From Plantago elongata (taxonomy: Eukaryota; Streptophyta; Magnoliopsida; Lamiales; Plantaginaceae): a DNA stretch of 32,906 nucleotides. Each line of letters starts with the position of its first letter. The stretch's first letter is position 1. The notes beneath the pieces are model-generated. The model was not told where the DNA came from and did not search any database. It saw nothing but the letters and a program-made list of their open reading frames with translations. Made by a program: the position numbers and the translations under genes. The stretch covers positions 1 through 32,906 of the forward strand of contig JAYMSP010001371.1 of assembly GCA_036897095.1 (NCBI GenBank). The letters run 5' to 3'. Shown piece by piece: positions 22,537 through 32,906 of the stretch.

Positions 22537-24176
22537 AGGTTCTCTTGGCAAATCCCTGCAATAGGACGCCAGCTCAAAACTTGCCAAAATGGATATTGAG
22601 TCTCTGGAAGAAACACCTAAAGTAGAAATACTTCTTCCGAGGGTTGATTTGCCAACCTTTACCCTATTTGGTCGGATTGGCTAAAAATTGTTATTGTGAT
22701 GACAAAGGCTTTGGTTAGTAAGAGGGTCGGATATATCACTACCGTAGTTCACCCTTTAAATGCCTTTAAATGCTTGTTTGTTTTTAAATTTGGTCAAGTG
22801 TGACTACTTTGGATGTTTCTTCTTTCGGATCTAACCAAGTGTTTGTCTTACAGAGTTTTGGTTTGAGTACATCATGTCTACTTTGTTGGAATTATAGAAG
22901 AAGCAAAAGGAGGATCAGGAGCAGGAGATCGAAGACAATCTCCGCTTCCGGACCATCAAGGTATCAACCACCTTGTCGATGGAGGACCCGATCAATGTTG
23001 CCTCTTATTGGGATTAAGGACCTGCGACTAGTGCTTACGGGTCTTGATCAGATAAAAATGCCCACTCCAAAGTAGGGAAGACTGCCATTGGGAAGGCTGA
23101 TGATGCCGCTAAATAGCCTCCCAAGTCCAACTCCTGCTGTCAAGAAAGGTAAAGGCAAGGCAGCCGAGGTCCCAGATCCAGATGCCGATTTGTAGGTTGA
23201 GATCACCCGCCTCGTTGCAATGGGTGAGGTTGAAAGGATAGTCGAGCTGGTTGGTACGCTCCGGAAGGTGCAATATTCGAACCCTTCAGACTTTGATTAT
23301 TGCTATCCAAACATTATGATACTCTGATCTTCGGACCTTAATTGTTGCAACTGACAGCTGCTGTCCGGGCTTGCACGACTATTTCCAAGGAGAGAGTCGA
23401 GATAGACGCTCATCTCTCTAAGTCCGAGGTAAGCATGAAGGTGAGGGAGGAGAAGGGCCTGGATTACAAGCGAAAATGGCTGAACATGAATTCGGAGTAC
23501 AAAAAGTTGTCAGCCGATCAAAACTCTTTGGCTAAGAAATTGGAGGAATCTCGGATCGAGTACCGGGTGCTCAAGATTGGGTTGTCCGAGCTACTAGAGT
23601 TATCCCAGAGCTTCAATGATCAAATGCTTGAGAATCTCAAGAAGACCCGGATTGAAGCTGTCCAAGATTACCTGGCTTCTATTTCTTGTAGGTTCCACCT
23701 CCAAAGCACTTGTGATGATTCCCGGAGAGATGGGTCCAAGAGTGCCATCAGCCAGTTGAAGAAGAAGGGGCTCCATCCGGAGGGTTTCAATCCCAAGACT
23801 GAAGGGCTGAGTGCTTTCAATAATCCGGATGGGTCTCGATATACAGGGGATTCTTTGGATGATGCCGAACTGATGAAGGACGAGTTCGTAGAACTCGTGG
23901 CCCCGGAGTCGAATGAGATGAAATATAACCATGGGGGTCCTTTCATGCTACCCTTTTTCTCTCGAGGCATTGATGCAACACATCTTTATCCCATTCGAGA
24001 CTTACCTAGAGCACAACAAGAATAGGCTAACCGTCCCCAGACCTGTCATTCGCCATCTGGACATGGACTTAATGAAAGATTTCCCCGAGTATATTGAGAA
24101 GATGAAGGAAAAGCATGATGCGGCCCGAGTAGCTGAGAAGGCAGCTGGAGAAGGAACTTCAAAGTCCCTGCCATAA
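22537..24176 (+). pseudogene. Tat-element antisense ORF ('putative gypsy type transposon' protein), left copy, 5' part lost
   Basis: This is the inverted counterpart of 28566-27032. It has the same exon blocks: SSFGSNQV near 22815, a basic/acidic section (22890-23070), then a charged coiled-coil-like part (23345-23600, with KLEESRIEYRVLKIGLSELLELS) and a conserved tail (KNRLTVPRPVIRHLDMDLMK, to 24176). Likely intron borders occur at ttgtcttacag|ag (22855) and cggaag|gtgcaat (23268). A one-base insertion near 23950-23965, judged against the right copy, moves the tail into another frame. The copia LTR ends at 22536, so the upstream part is gone. Its 3' end faces the integrase end at 24701, as expected for an antisense ORF downstream of pol. 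Function unknown. Confidence 0.65.
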
Positions 24177-24700
24177 ATGAAGGCGGAGTATGTTCCGTAG
24201 TGGATGTACGGTCTCCGGACCTTGAAACAGTTTTATTTTCTTGTATGTTATATCATGTCCCGAATATTTTACTTTTATGTTGCTTTGGATAATATTGGCG
24301 CAGGTGTGGCTTTGGGTCAACCAACGTGATTTGATTGTTCTTCAATTGAATGCTACTTATTATTTTGTTATCTCATGTTTATTCGAATGGGTGCTCTTCG
24401 AATTTGTTCTTTGCAATTTGATTGTTCATTTACCATTTCGAACAAAGTGTTTCGATTCAGATGTTGAATGATGCTTGCATTTGTCTAATAATGCCTTGCC
24501 CTTTCCTTATCATCTTTACTTAATTCGCACTCGAGCTCATTCGGGAACTTGTATCCGAAGTGAAATGGATTAAGCAGGAGTATAGAGATTAATTCGAAAA
24601 AGGTAGCTGTTGTATTGAGTTGACGTAAATACAATTACAAACGATGGGTCAAAATGACCTTTAGGACGTTCTTGACATAACAAAAGTGATCAAAAAGATC
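24177..24700. other. spacer between converging pol and antisense ORF
   Basis: AT-rich, without a recognisable reading frame. This would be the shared 3' untranslated region of the minus-strand pol and the plus-strand ORF in the Tat element. No LTR or polypurine tract was seen here. Confidence 0.45.
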
Positions 24701-27031
24701 TTAGGCATAAAACTTTCGCAGGTTCCTTGCATTCCATGTTCTCTTAAGGGCTCTCCCTTGAAAATATTCCAATTCATAGCTTCCCTTGCTCCTTACTCCA
24801 ACTATCTTGTAAGGGCCTTCCCAGTTGGGTTTGAGCTTTCTTACATGGCTTAGGATGTCGGCTCTCCTCAAAATAAGTCCCCTACTTGAAGATCCTTGTT
24901 GCAGATGTTTTTGTTGTAGGCTCGGGCTATGGAGGTCTGATACCTCAGGATACAAGCTAAGGAGGTGTTTCTCTTATCTTTAAGGAGCTTGAGTTTCCAC
25001 AATGATCTCCGAAGGGATAACCGCTTCGGATCCATAGACAAGAGAAAATGGGTGGTCCTATGAACCCAAAGCACTCCATCAAAGTCATCCACCCAACTGC
25101 CTTGAAAAGTTTTAAGTCTTTTCTCTAGGATCTTGCCAATAGTCCTATTGGTGGATTCAACCTGGCCATTAGCTGACCGAAGTAAAACGATGCTAAATCT
25201 TCAGAGACTTGCACCATTCCTTGAGCTTAACTCCGGAGAACTAGGCACCATTATCCGAGACAATAATTCACGAGAGTCTGAATCTGCAGATGATGTTCTT
25301 CCATATAAAGGTTCGGACCCGGGCCTCCGTGATTGTGGAGACTGCCTCAGCTTCCACCCATTTTGTGAAGTATTCCACCGCTACAATTAGGAACTTCTTC
25401 TGTTGAGCTCCACGTGGAAATGGACCTACAATATCAATGCCCCATTGATCAAACAGATATGAGATGATTGACGGAATCATCAGATTGGTCGGTCTGTGAG
25501 AATAATTGGCAATGGCTACATGATCGGGCAAAGTTTGCAGAATCCTTATCGATTGTTGGCCAGTAATACCCTTGTCTGATTATCTTTTGAGCCAATGTCC
25601 TACCTCCGGAGTGACTGCCAGAACTCCCACTGTGAACTTCTTCCAAGACTGTTCGAGCCTCCTGAGGTCCACGGGAACTTAGATGAGTTCCACTAAATGA
25701 CCTTTTGTATAGATCTCCCTCGAGAAGGAAGTATGTGGGTGCCCTGCATTTAACTCTTCGGGCCTCTACTGGGTCCGAAGGTAAAACACCATTTCTGAGA
25801 TAGGCCAAACTATATGTCATTAAGGTACGTTCCAAATCCAATTGATATACCGAAAGTGCTTGTCCTTGGAGAGAAGAAGTTGAAGGGTTAGCAAGATGAT
25901 GCTCCTCGTATCTAAAGCTCCGGAGGCCGAGGCAAATTTAGCAAGGGAATCCGCCTTCTCATTGCATGATCTATCAAATCTCTCTCGAGAAAATTCTTCA
26001 AAGTTTGATGCTTCTTCCTTGAGCTTTTCCAGATACAAGACCATGTTCAGACCTTTTGTGGTAAAGGCTCCGGAGTACTGAGACTCGACCAGTTGGTAGT
26101 CAGTATAGGCTCAAATTCTCTTTACCTACAATGCATTTGCCATCCGAAGGCCCACTAGGAGAGCTTCATACGCAGCCTCGTTATTGGTTATTGTGAAGTA
26201 CAAAGTAATGGCATAGTCAACCTGGGCACCTTTGGGACTAAGCAGATGAATTCCTATGCCTCCGAGCCTGCCGTTAGATGATACGTCCACTTGCAAGATC
26301 CATGGTGAGATCTGCTTCCTGTTGCTACCTTCGGGTATCACCTATGCTTCTTGCATCCGAACATCAGTGGAAACTGCTTTGGAAGAAGTGGTTTCCATAT
26401 TTGCATATGTGTCCTCCACAATAAACATCCATTGATTCTCAAAGAGGCCATTCTCAAGATATTGCTCATCTTCTTCAATTACAAATGAGTCGGAGAGTGG
26501 TGCATCGGACAATACTTCCGGATCCACTATCTCGAGACCTGTTGACTTCGGACCTTCATTCTTTTCTTTGGGAAAATCCACTAGAAAATATGCCAGTGAG
26601 CTCGATCGCCCATTTTGATAGTCTCCCGAATTGTTTTGGCCTCCCCATCACTTGTTTGAGGGGCTCGTTGGTCAAGACAATGACTTGATGGGACTTGAAG
26701 TAAGGCTTCAGTCTCCGAGCCATGTGGACTAATGCATAAGCCATCTTTTCTATGTGAAGGTATCTGAGTTCGGGTCTAGATAGGGCCTTGCTTAAATAAT
26801 AGATTGGCAAGTGATCATTTTCTTGGATCCGAACAAACACTGAGCTCATGGCCTCATTTGTCACAACAAGGTATAAGTAAGGAGGTTCTCCCTCAATTGG
26901 TTTGGATAAATACAGAGGTGAAAGTAAATAAGTCTTTAGACTTTCAAAGGCCTCTTCACACTCTTTTGACCATTAGAATTTGTCTCATTTCCTCAATATC
27001 TTGAAAAATGAAAAATTCTTCTCGGGCGACA
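24701..27031 (-). pseudogene. Ty3/gypsy Tat-lineage pol, 3' two-thirds only
   Basis: Order on the minus strand: end of RT (SPEKNFSFFKIL, CEEAFESLKTYL, about 27030-26900), RNase H (VTNEAMSSVFVRI, LPIYYLSKALSRPE, 26870-26556), an acidic linker (26581-26342), a second RNase H (LQVDVSSNGR, NNEAAYEALLVGLRMA, YLEKLKEEA, CNEKADSLAKFAS, 26341-25820), the integrase zinc finger (H-x-H...CSHC, 25670-25500), integrase core (WGIDIVGPFP at 25440, then a DNG box and NGQVESTNRTIGK near 25160) and a C-terminal part (LKPNWEGPYKIVGV, WNARNLRKFY). Two RNase H domains mark the Tat lineage. Gag, protease and most of RT are absent. Stops and frameshifts occur at 26900-26990, near 26570, at 26126, near 25830, near 25260 and in 25100-25200, so it is inactive. 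Confidence 0.85.
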
Positions 27032-29872
27032 TCTCGAATGGGACAAAGACATGTTGCATCAGTGCCTCGGGAACGAAGGATGGCATGAAGGGACCCTCAT
27101 GGTTATATTTCATCTATTCCGACTCCGGGGCCACAAACTTGTCTTTCATCAGTTCGTCATCATCCAAATAATCCCTAGTATATCGAGACCCATCCAGGTT
27201 ATTGAAAGCACTCAGCCCCTCAGTCTTCGGATTGAAATCCCCCGGAAGGAGCCCCTTCTTCTTCAACTGGCCGATGGCACTCTTGAACCCATCACTTCGG
27301 GCATCATCACAAGTACTTTGGAGGTGAAACCTGCAAGAGATAAATGATAGGAAATCTCGGACAACTTCAGTCCGGGTCTTCAAGAGATTCTTCAGAATTT
27401 GATCCTTGAAGCTCTAGGATAACTCCAGCAGCTCAGACAACCCAGTGTTGAGTACCTTGTACTCGGTCTGAGATTTCTCTAGTTTCTTGGCCAAGGAGTT
27501 TCGACTGGCAGACAATTTCTTGTACTTTGAGTTCATGTTCAGCAATTTTCGCTTGTAATCCAGGGCCTTCTCCTCCATCACTTTCACACTTGCCTCAGAT
27601 GCATAGAGTTGAGCATCTATCTCGGCTCTCTCCCCGACAACAGCCATGCAAGCACAGACAACAGTAGTCAGTTGCAACAATTAAGGTCCGAAGATTAGAA
27701 TATCATAATGATTAGATAGCAACAATCAAAGTCTTGAGGATTCAGATACAATACCTTTCGGTGCGCACCAGCCAGCTCGGCTATCCTTTCCACATCACCC
27801 ATTGCAACGAGGTGAGTTATCTTAGCCTCCAAATCGGCATCCAAATCAAGGACCTCAGATGCTTTGCATTTGCCTTTCTTGGCAACAGGCGTCGGACCTT
27901 CCGAAGACCTTTTGGTCCTGAATAAGACCTTCGAAGAAGACTATCCAGAGGGCTTAGCAGTGTCGGATCGAGTAGGCTTGGGAGGCTTTTTGGCAGCATC
28001 AACAGCCTTCCCAGCAGCAGTCTACCCCTGCTTCGGAGTGGGCATCTTCATTTGTTCATGACCCGTAAGCACCAATCGCAAGTCCTTGTCCCGATAATTG
28101 GTAGCATTATTCAGATCCTCTGTCGGTAGGGTGGTTGATACCTTGATGGTCCAGGGGCGGAGGTTGTCTTCGATCTCCTGCTCTTGATCCTCCTCTGCTT
28201 CCTCTTCAGCTCCAACAAAGTAGACATGATGTCCTTGAACCAAACTCTGCAAGACAAGCACTTGGTTAGATCCGAAAGAAGAAACATCCAAAGAAATAAC
28301 ACTTGAACAAATTTGAAAACAAACAAATACATAAAGGTATAGAAAGGGTGAACTATGGATAGTGATAGATCAACCCTCTTACTGACCGAAGCCTTTGTTA
28401 TCACAATAGTACTTTTCAGCCAGTCAGTCCAGATAGGGGTAAGGGTTGGCAAATCAACCCTCGAAAGAATATTTCTACTTTAAATGTTTCTTCTGGAGAC
28501 TCGGTATTCATTTCGGCAAGTTCTGAGCTGGGGTCCTGTTCAAGGGATATGTTTGCCAAGAGAATCTACTCGGAAAGTTCCACTTCCCTCGTCTGGCCTC
28601 TACTTGGCCCTTCTTTAGAGCCGGACGAACAAAGAAGTATTTTCTCCACCACTTGACCCCTAAAGAAGAGATCGGATCCTCGAAGAAGGCATATCCGGCC
28701 TGACGATAAATGAGTAGAAGTTCGGATGGGACTCACTGGCCTGATCTCAAACATCATCTGGAAGTTAGTTGTATTCAGAGGGATCCGCAGGTGTTTGCAC
28801 AAAACTTCGAAGCACATCAGATTTCCTAAAGAATTATGGATGATCTGGTGCAAGCTCAACTCAAGGTCATTGAAGATTTGCAAGAACTGAGGAGCTACGG
28901 GGAGCATCCATCCACAGTGAAGTGAAACCTCATAAACAACCATACATCTCGCGGGAGGATTGTAGAAGGCATGGCGAGGATGCGGGACAATATCTCCACG
29001 GAATCTGGAATCTCATACTTGGCACGGATCTCTTTTAACTTCTCAGAGGTTAATTCACTGGCCCGGTTAGGCAGTGTATCATCTTTACAACTCCCCATGG
29101 AGATTTGGATGGACCACACCCTCTCTATCTCTTGGATACTTGATTTCATGCACCACCTTATCGCTTAAGGTCCCGATGGAGACACCAACTGGGTCATCCT
29201 CATCTTCAGCTTCTTGGGACTCCTCTCCGGCCTCTGCGGACTTGGCTTCATCGTCTTCTTCTTCCTCTACTTCCTCCTTTGGCACGGACATAGGAGGTAC
29301 TTCAGCGGTAGCTGTATCCTCATCATCGGAGCTCAATACATGTATTGATCGAACAGGGGTTACCATCCAAACTGTCTCTTCAACCCCAACCTCGAAGGGA
29401 ACAACATTTGTGGAATCATCAAGAGAATCTTGCACCATCTCTACGTGGGGTTCCTGAGGATCCGGGATAAAGGGTAATTGATAAGGATTTATACGAGTAT
29501 TATAACCCAAGCTACAAAATAAGAGACAGACATCTGGCATAAGACCACCCCCCATCTGACCCTGAGGTAGTGCCGATTTCACGAGTTGAGGTCTCATGAG
29601 ACACCAAGGTCTGGGAATCAGAAGAACTTGAGTAATCATGACGATCCGGATATTTGGAACCGGGAACTACAACACGAAAAGAAGGACTACTTACCTCTGC
29701 ATCTGAGCCTATCTCTACGTGTGTTTGATTCCGACCCTCAACGTCTTATGTACCTCCGACCTCAACTCTCTCGTTGGAATTTATAGAAAATGAGCTCATA
29801 TTCGAACTTGATCCGGGCTCTGATTCATAACCTTGCCCTTCGGAGGCGTTTTAACTATCGCAATCTGACATC
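27032..29872 (-). pseudogene. Tat-element ORF of 'putative gypsy type transposon' family, right copy
   Basis: The ATG at 29871-29869 follows a strong 3' splice site. Exon 29872-29695 ends at gcagag|gtaagtag, and the next begins near 29610. Then come an acidic domain (EEVEEEEDDEAKSAEAGEE, 29330-29150), a globular domain resembling Pfam 'Putative gypsy type transposon' (VYEVSLHCGWMLPVAPQFL, LHQIIHNSLGNLMCFEVLC, 28943-28770), SSFGSNQV (28280), a coiled-coil-like section (27680-27414) and a tail that stops matching at 27032, where RT sequence of the pol fragment starts. In-frame stops at about 29848 and 29747 and a frameshift near 28940 make it a pseudogene. Its role is unknown; such ORFs accompany plant Tat elements. 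Confidence 0.7.
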
Positions 29873-30198
29873 CTAAGGAAGGAAGGAAAGGAATTTTGAG
29901 TCTATGCGATCCAAAACAACCTAGGACATCAACATATGGAGAAAATTTCAAAGGTTTCATCCTCGGTTCCTAGTCTCGGATATCTATGCCCCCAATTAGT
30001 TCGGAAGTTAGTGCGCACAGTTAGTATTCTATGGATTAACCTATCAAACTACTCGTGTTCCGGATCCGCGAACATTTTGGCTCGAGTTATTGGATTTGAT
30101 TCAACAATACACAAACAAATGACAGGCAAAATTATACAAATAACAGGAGAAGTTCAAAGCATACGGATCTAGATTTCGAGAAGGAATCTGATACTTAC

Positions 30199-30410
30199 TT
30201 GTGTTAACACGGAAATTGGATCGAAGGAGACTGGACTTCGGATGCAATTAGCAATTTACTTCGGATACTTTGATACGCGCAAATCCACTCTCTAAGATAA
30301 CAATGGTTGTGACAGTGACCCGATTTATAGAAGGGGATAATTTTGGAAATCCAACCACCTCAAAGATCGTGTCACGATCTAACCGCCCACTACACTTAAT
30401 CCAACGGCTA
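30199..30410 (-). promoter_or_regulatory. promoter and leader exon of the right-copy ORF
   Basis: On the minus strand: an MSA-type element (30400-30410, TCCAACGGCTA on the plus strand), a 70-bp gap, TATA box TATAAAT (30329-30323), then a leader of about 95 bp ending CACAA|gtaagt (donor 30198). The intron runs 30198-29873 and ends in a C/T-rich tract ccttccttag|G ATGTCA. Every signal for an independent RNA polymerase II transcript is visible. Confidence 0.6.
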
Positions 30411-30982
30411 AGATTATATTGGAAGTTCAAAGGACATATTCGGACATCAAAATATTTGACGAAGATTTGTATCCCTAGCAAGCACGATATCTTCGAATAT
30501 AGATTACTTCAGATATGCTAAATTCGACGGATAAGGTTTGGGAAACTTATTCTTTTCACACAAGACTTGTTTGCTACAGATCAATGTTGCGGAGTGTTCT
30601 AGGTATTAACAGTTCAAATTTCAAGATCCAACCAAGCACTATCCGAAGTACAACAAGTTCAAATATCACCAAGTCATTTTCAAAAGGAAGTCAACCATAA
30701 CGGATATCAATAACTAGAGGTGGCATCCGAATATCAGACATCCAACACATTGCAAGATACAAATTAACAGCATACGAATTATTCCGAATCATGACATAAC
30801 ATATGTTATCTGCAGGCAAAAGTTAACATCATCCGAGCTACAAAAAGTTGAGGAATGTGTGACTAGCACATACAGCCATCATATCATCTGAGCTAAAAGC
30901 AAAAGTAATAAAATTTATAATTACACAGCCAAAATAAATTGTTTGAAGATGCAAAAAGTAAGGAAAAGCTTGTACAACATTT
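30411..30982. other. spacer between the two antisense ORFs
   Basis: AT-rich with scattered TCCGAA/TTCGGA motifs typical of this element. No ORF or repeat structure was recognised. It would hold the upstream promoter region of the first ORF and the 3' UTR of the second. Confidence 0.4.
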
Positions 30983-31397
30983 CTAACGGGGCATACCCTG
31001 CCTTAAGACAGTCGGAGCATTAGTGTTTGACTCCTGGGTTTCCACATTGTTTGCGAGACCCTCCTCAGCTTCCCTCCGAGCACGTGCTCTCCTTCATGCT
31101 TCCCTTTCATTCCTCTTTAGCCTCCGTGCTCAATATTTGCCAACCGAGTGACCTCATCAAGCTCCCGTAAGGGGGACCACTGGACAAGGTGGAGGTATCC
31201 CAGCGGATCCAGAATAATCGAATCCTCCAGAGTGCCGCTCACCGGGTATATTGGAGCATGACATACCCCGCACTCGCAATCAATCAGGTCCCGCCAACCC
31301 TAATACCCCGGGAATATAGCGACAGGGCTCGGAGCCGGGCCTTCGTATTCGTTTTGGTAGTGTGCCCAACAAGATGGCCCAGAACATTCTTTGACAT
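30983..31397 (-). pseudogene. second small ORF of the Tat element, frameshifted
   Basis: The ATG at 31397-31395 directly follows a 3' splice site (tttgtgcag|G ATGTCA). The first frame (MSKNVLGHLVGHTTKTNTKA...) meets a stop at 31286-31284. Downstream, coding character continues in other frames: LEDSIILDPLGYLHLVQWS and ELDEVTRLANIE (31235-31120), then a basic, probably helical tail RRARARREAEEGLANNVE ending at a stop at 30985-30983. At least two frameshifts and one stop separate these parts. The family was not recognised. The gene layout copies that of the larger ORF downstream. Confidence 0.5.
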
Positions 31398-31495
31398 CCT
31401 GCACAAAGAGAATTTTAACAACTTTAGTTCGATCCGAACATGTTATAGTTCCGAACATCAGAGATTCGAATACACTTTTCGAGTCGATTTTTTAC

Positions 31496-31659
31496 CTTGG
31501 TAATTTTTTCGGTTCGGATTGTTCTTTCCTTCCTTCGCACAACGGTGAATTTGGAAAATGGCCTCGCCCTATTTATAGGGGGTCAATTTGGAAGCATAAC
31601 ATTTAATAATGCCACATACAAATCGAGATCCACCGTTGATCAGGTTGATCCAACGGTCA
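31496..31659 (-). promoter_or_regulatory. promoter and leader exon of the second ORF
   Basis: On the minus strand: an MSA-type element (31649-31659, TCCAACGGTCA on the plus strand), a 71-bp gap, TATA box TATAAATA (31577-31570), then a leader of about 45 bp ending ACCAAG|gtaaaa (donor 31495). The intron 31495-31399 ends tttgtgcag. The section TTCCAAATTGACCCC before the TATA box closely matches TTCCAAAATTATCCCC in the other promoter. Confidence 0.6.
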
Positions 31660-31869
31660 CAATGCGATTGAGGAAGATGAAAAGGCACAATTGTTCAGAC
31701 CAATCGTCTCATCAGGCATGGTATCAATGCCATTTCACTTCGGATGTCTCAACGTCCGAATGGATATTATCCTTACGAATACCATTCAGTTCGGACGTTC
31801 GAGAGGATCTCTCAAAATCAATACTCCTTTTTTCAGAGTTACAGTCCGAAGTCATCCACTTTGAACTAT

Positions 31870-31894
31870 AAGAAAAAAGGGGGGAGGGGAGAGA
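31870..31894 (+). other. 25-bp purine-only run
   Basis: An A-rich then G-rich purine tract that could be a second polypurine tract or an internal duplicate. It is not followed by a TG LTR start, so the tract at 32021 is preferred. Confidence 0.4.
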
Positions 31895-32020
31895 TATTCT
31901 CAAAAGAACTTCAAGAACCAGATACCCGAATTTGTTTTTTCTCATAGAATGGATTGAACAAGAAGAACTCCCTACTTTTTTTACCTATAGTTCCACAACT
32001 ATCTTCTACTAAGATACTAG

Positions 32021-32034
32021 GAAACTAGGGGGCA
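32021..32034 (+). other. polypurine tract of the Tat element
   Basis: GAAACTAGGGGGCA directly precedes TGTATTTATACGG. A short G5 purine tract followed by CA and a TGT start is the layout seen at the 3' LTR border of Tat-type elements. Confidence 0.45.
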
Positions 32035-32133
32035 TGTATTTATACGGTAATATGTTCAATCAGTTATCTAGATGTCTCATGAATTGATCCTAAGACATCA
32101 CGGTACTACATGACCAAGAATCAAGGAGATCCG
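32035..32133 (+). repeat. start of the Tat element's 3' LTR, interrupted
   Basis: The sequence from TGTATTTATACGG onward runs 99 bp to an abrupt change of base composition at 32134, where another LTR starts. The rest of this LTR lies outside the window or is lost. Confidence 0.4.
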
Positions 32134-32906
32134 TGTAGCGCCCGTCCGGGTGGTACCGGATCGGGTGCCACCTCTGTGGGGTCCCAACCGCCGAAGCGCG
32201 GTTGGTCGATCAGTGTCGGATAAGGGGAAACCCATACCCAGGATATAAACAAACTTTTTTATTTATTAATGTAATATTAGTAACGGTACAAAGATAGGAT
32301 AGTTGTCGATACAGTTATCTGCTAAACGAACAAAACACGGCAGTGGAAAAAGGGTCTGGTCCGGTTACTACATGCCTGGTCATTCTACCCGATAGTCTAC
32401 CCGGTTCTCGCAATCATTACCTGGGGAATGGAAAGAACAAACACGACAGAGAAGTTAAGTCACAAGACTTAGTGAGTAGTATTTTAAGACAGACGAGAAA
32501 ACAGACACGGACACTAATTCAAAACAGAATTCACTTCGGACAGGACAACACGAAACACTTATCACGCAAAACACATTCCCGATCCTAGACTTTCAGTAAT
32601 TTCACGAAACATATACCAACCAACACACCATAGAATGGCCACAGAGGGCAACTTGACTACCTTATTACTCCGTCGAGGAGCGACCTCCACTCAGTCAGAC
32701 GACATGCTTAAGTCCATGTCGGCCCGGTACACAAAACGATATCGATCACCTGCGTCGGCGATACCGTTGGGGCGTCCGGGGATATGTGGGTACAGGAGAT
32801 ATAGCCAGACCGTCGGTCCGTTCCGCCCGGCCCCAAACTATACCAGCTGTCCCTGGGCCCACACTAAAAACACTTAACACGGACCTGGATAGCCACACAG
32901 GCTTGG
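32134..32906 (+). mobile_element. partial LTR of another Ty3/gypsy element, runs off the window
   Basis: Starts TGTAGCGCCCGTCC, the same kind of terminus as the solo LTR at 13941 (TGTAGAACCCCGA). It is GC-richer than its surroundings, with blocks such as attacctggggaatgg and cacaagacttagtgagtag that resemble chromovirus LTR sequence. No coding domain is visible; the short frames at 32343 and 32635 are not considered genes. Confidence 0.5.

Larger units (their letters stand above)
27032..32133 (+). mobile_element. 3' part of a second Tat-lineage element, plus orientation
   Basis: The polypurine tract and LTR start at 32021-32035 point to a plus-oriented element whose 3' region holds two antisense ORFs (29872-27032 and 31397-30983). 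Its gag-pol is missing; at 27032 it joins a pol fragment of opposite orientation. If instead these ORFs were sense genes of a minus element, a primer-binding site should lie next to the LTR at 32034, and none is visible. Confidence 0.5.

Noticed and set aside
29085-29639. Single continuous 184-residue protein
   Set aside because: Its first part runs through a predicted intron; only the acidic part (about 29500-29090) looks coding in the family sense.
29873-29892. Purine run as polypurine tract of a plus-strand LTR element
   Set aside because: No TG LTR start follows. On the other strand it is the pyrimidine tract of a 3' splice site directly before an ATG.
32343-32877. Two plus-strand reading frames of about 80 residues
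   Set aside because: They lie in LTR-type sequence and show no conserved domain.

Overview
This is plant nuclear DNA, most likely from a eudicot. Two split genes have short exons with GT-AG introns, the spaces between genes are AT-rich, and Stowaway-type MITEs and nested LTR retrotransposons are present. The sequence alone does not give the species.

Layout. Positions 1-1200 look like the promoter, leader exon and first intron of a gene that leaves the window to the left on the minus strand; no protein was recognised. Positions 1.2-4.4 kb are AT-rich and hold MITEs and a 108-bp tandem duplication. An 11-exon gene at 4498-6826 (+) encodes a 393-residue ankyrin-repeat kinase-like protein of the plant integrin-linked-kinase (Raf-like) type, with its catalytic motifs replaced. 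Converging on it is an 11-exon gene at 7276-10928 (-) for a 397-residue MRS2/CorA magnesium transporter with the GMN motif, with a probable leader exon near 11.47-11.65 kb. These two are the only genes that read as intact.

From about 12 kb to the end nearly everything is retroelement. There is an LTR-like remnant (12.0-12.97 kb), a third MITE, and a 2.4-kb solo LTR (13941-16348). Next is a decayed Ty1/copia element on the minus strand (about 16431-22536), with one LTR and its 3' end missing. The copia LTR borders a Ty3/gypsy Tat-lineage complex (22537-32133). This complex holds a minus-strand pol fragment (end of RT, RNase H, second RNase H, integrase) between two diverged inverted copies of an intron-bearing ORF of the 'putative gypsy type transposon' kind. 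The right copy has a second, smaller ORF upstream. A polypurine tract and the first 99 bases of an LTR follow, cut by another LTR from 32134 onward.

The most interesting structure is in the Tat complex. The two minus-strand ORFs (ATG at 29871 and 31397) would lie antisense to a plus-oriented element ending in the LTR at 32035. Each has its own TATA box, a spliced leader whose 3' splice site sits one base before an ATGTCA start, and a perfect match to the plant MSA (MYB3R-binding) consensus 70-72 bp upstream of the TATA box. The similarity between the two suggests a duplicated promoter-leader cassette driving antisense genes inside a retrotransposon. All exon borders, splice sites and similarities were read by eye; no search or alignment was run.
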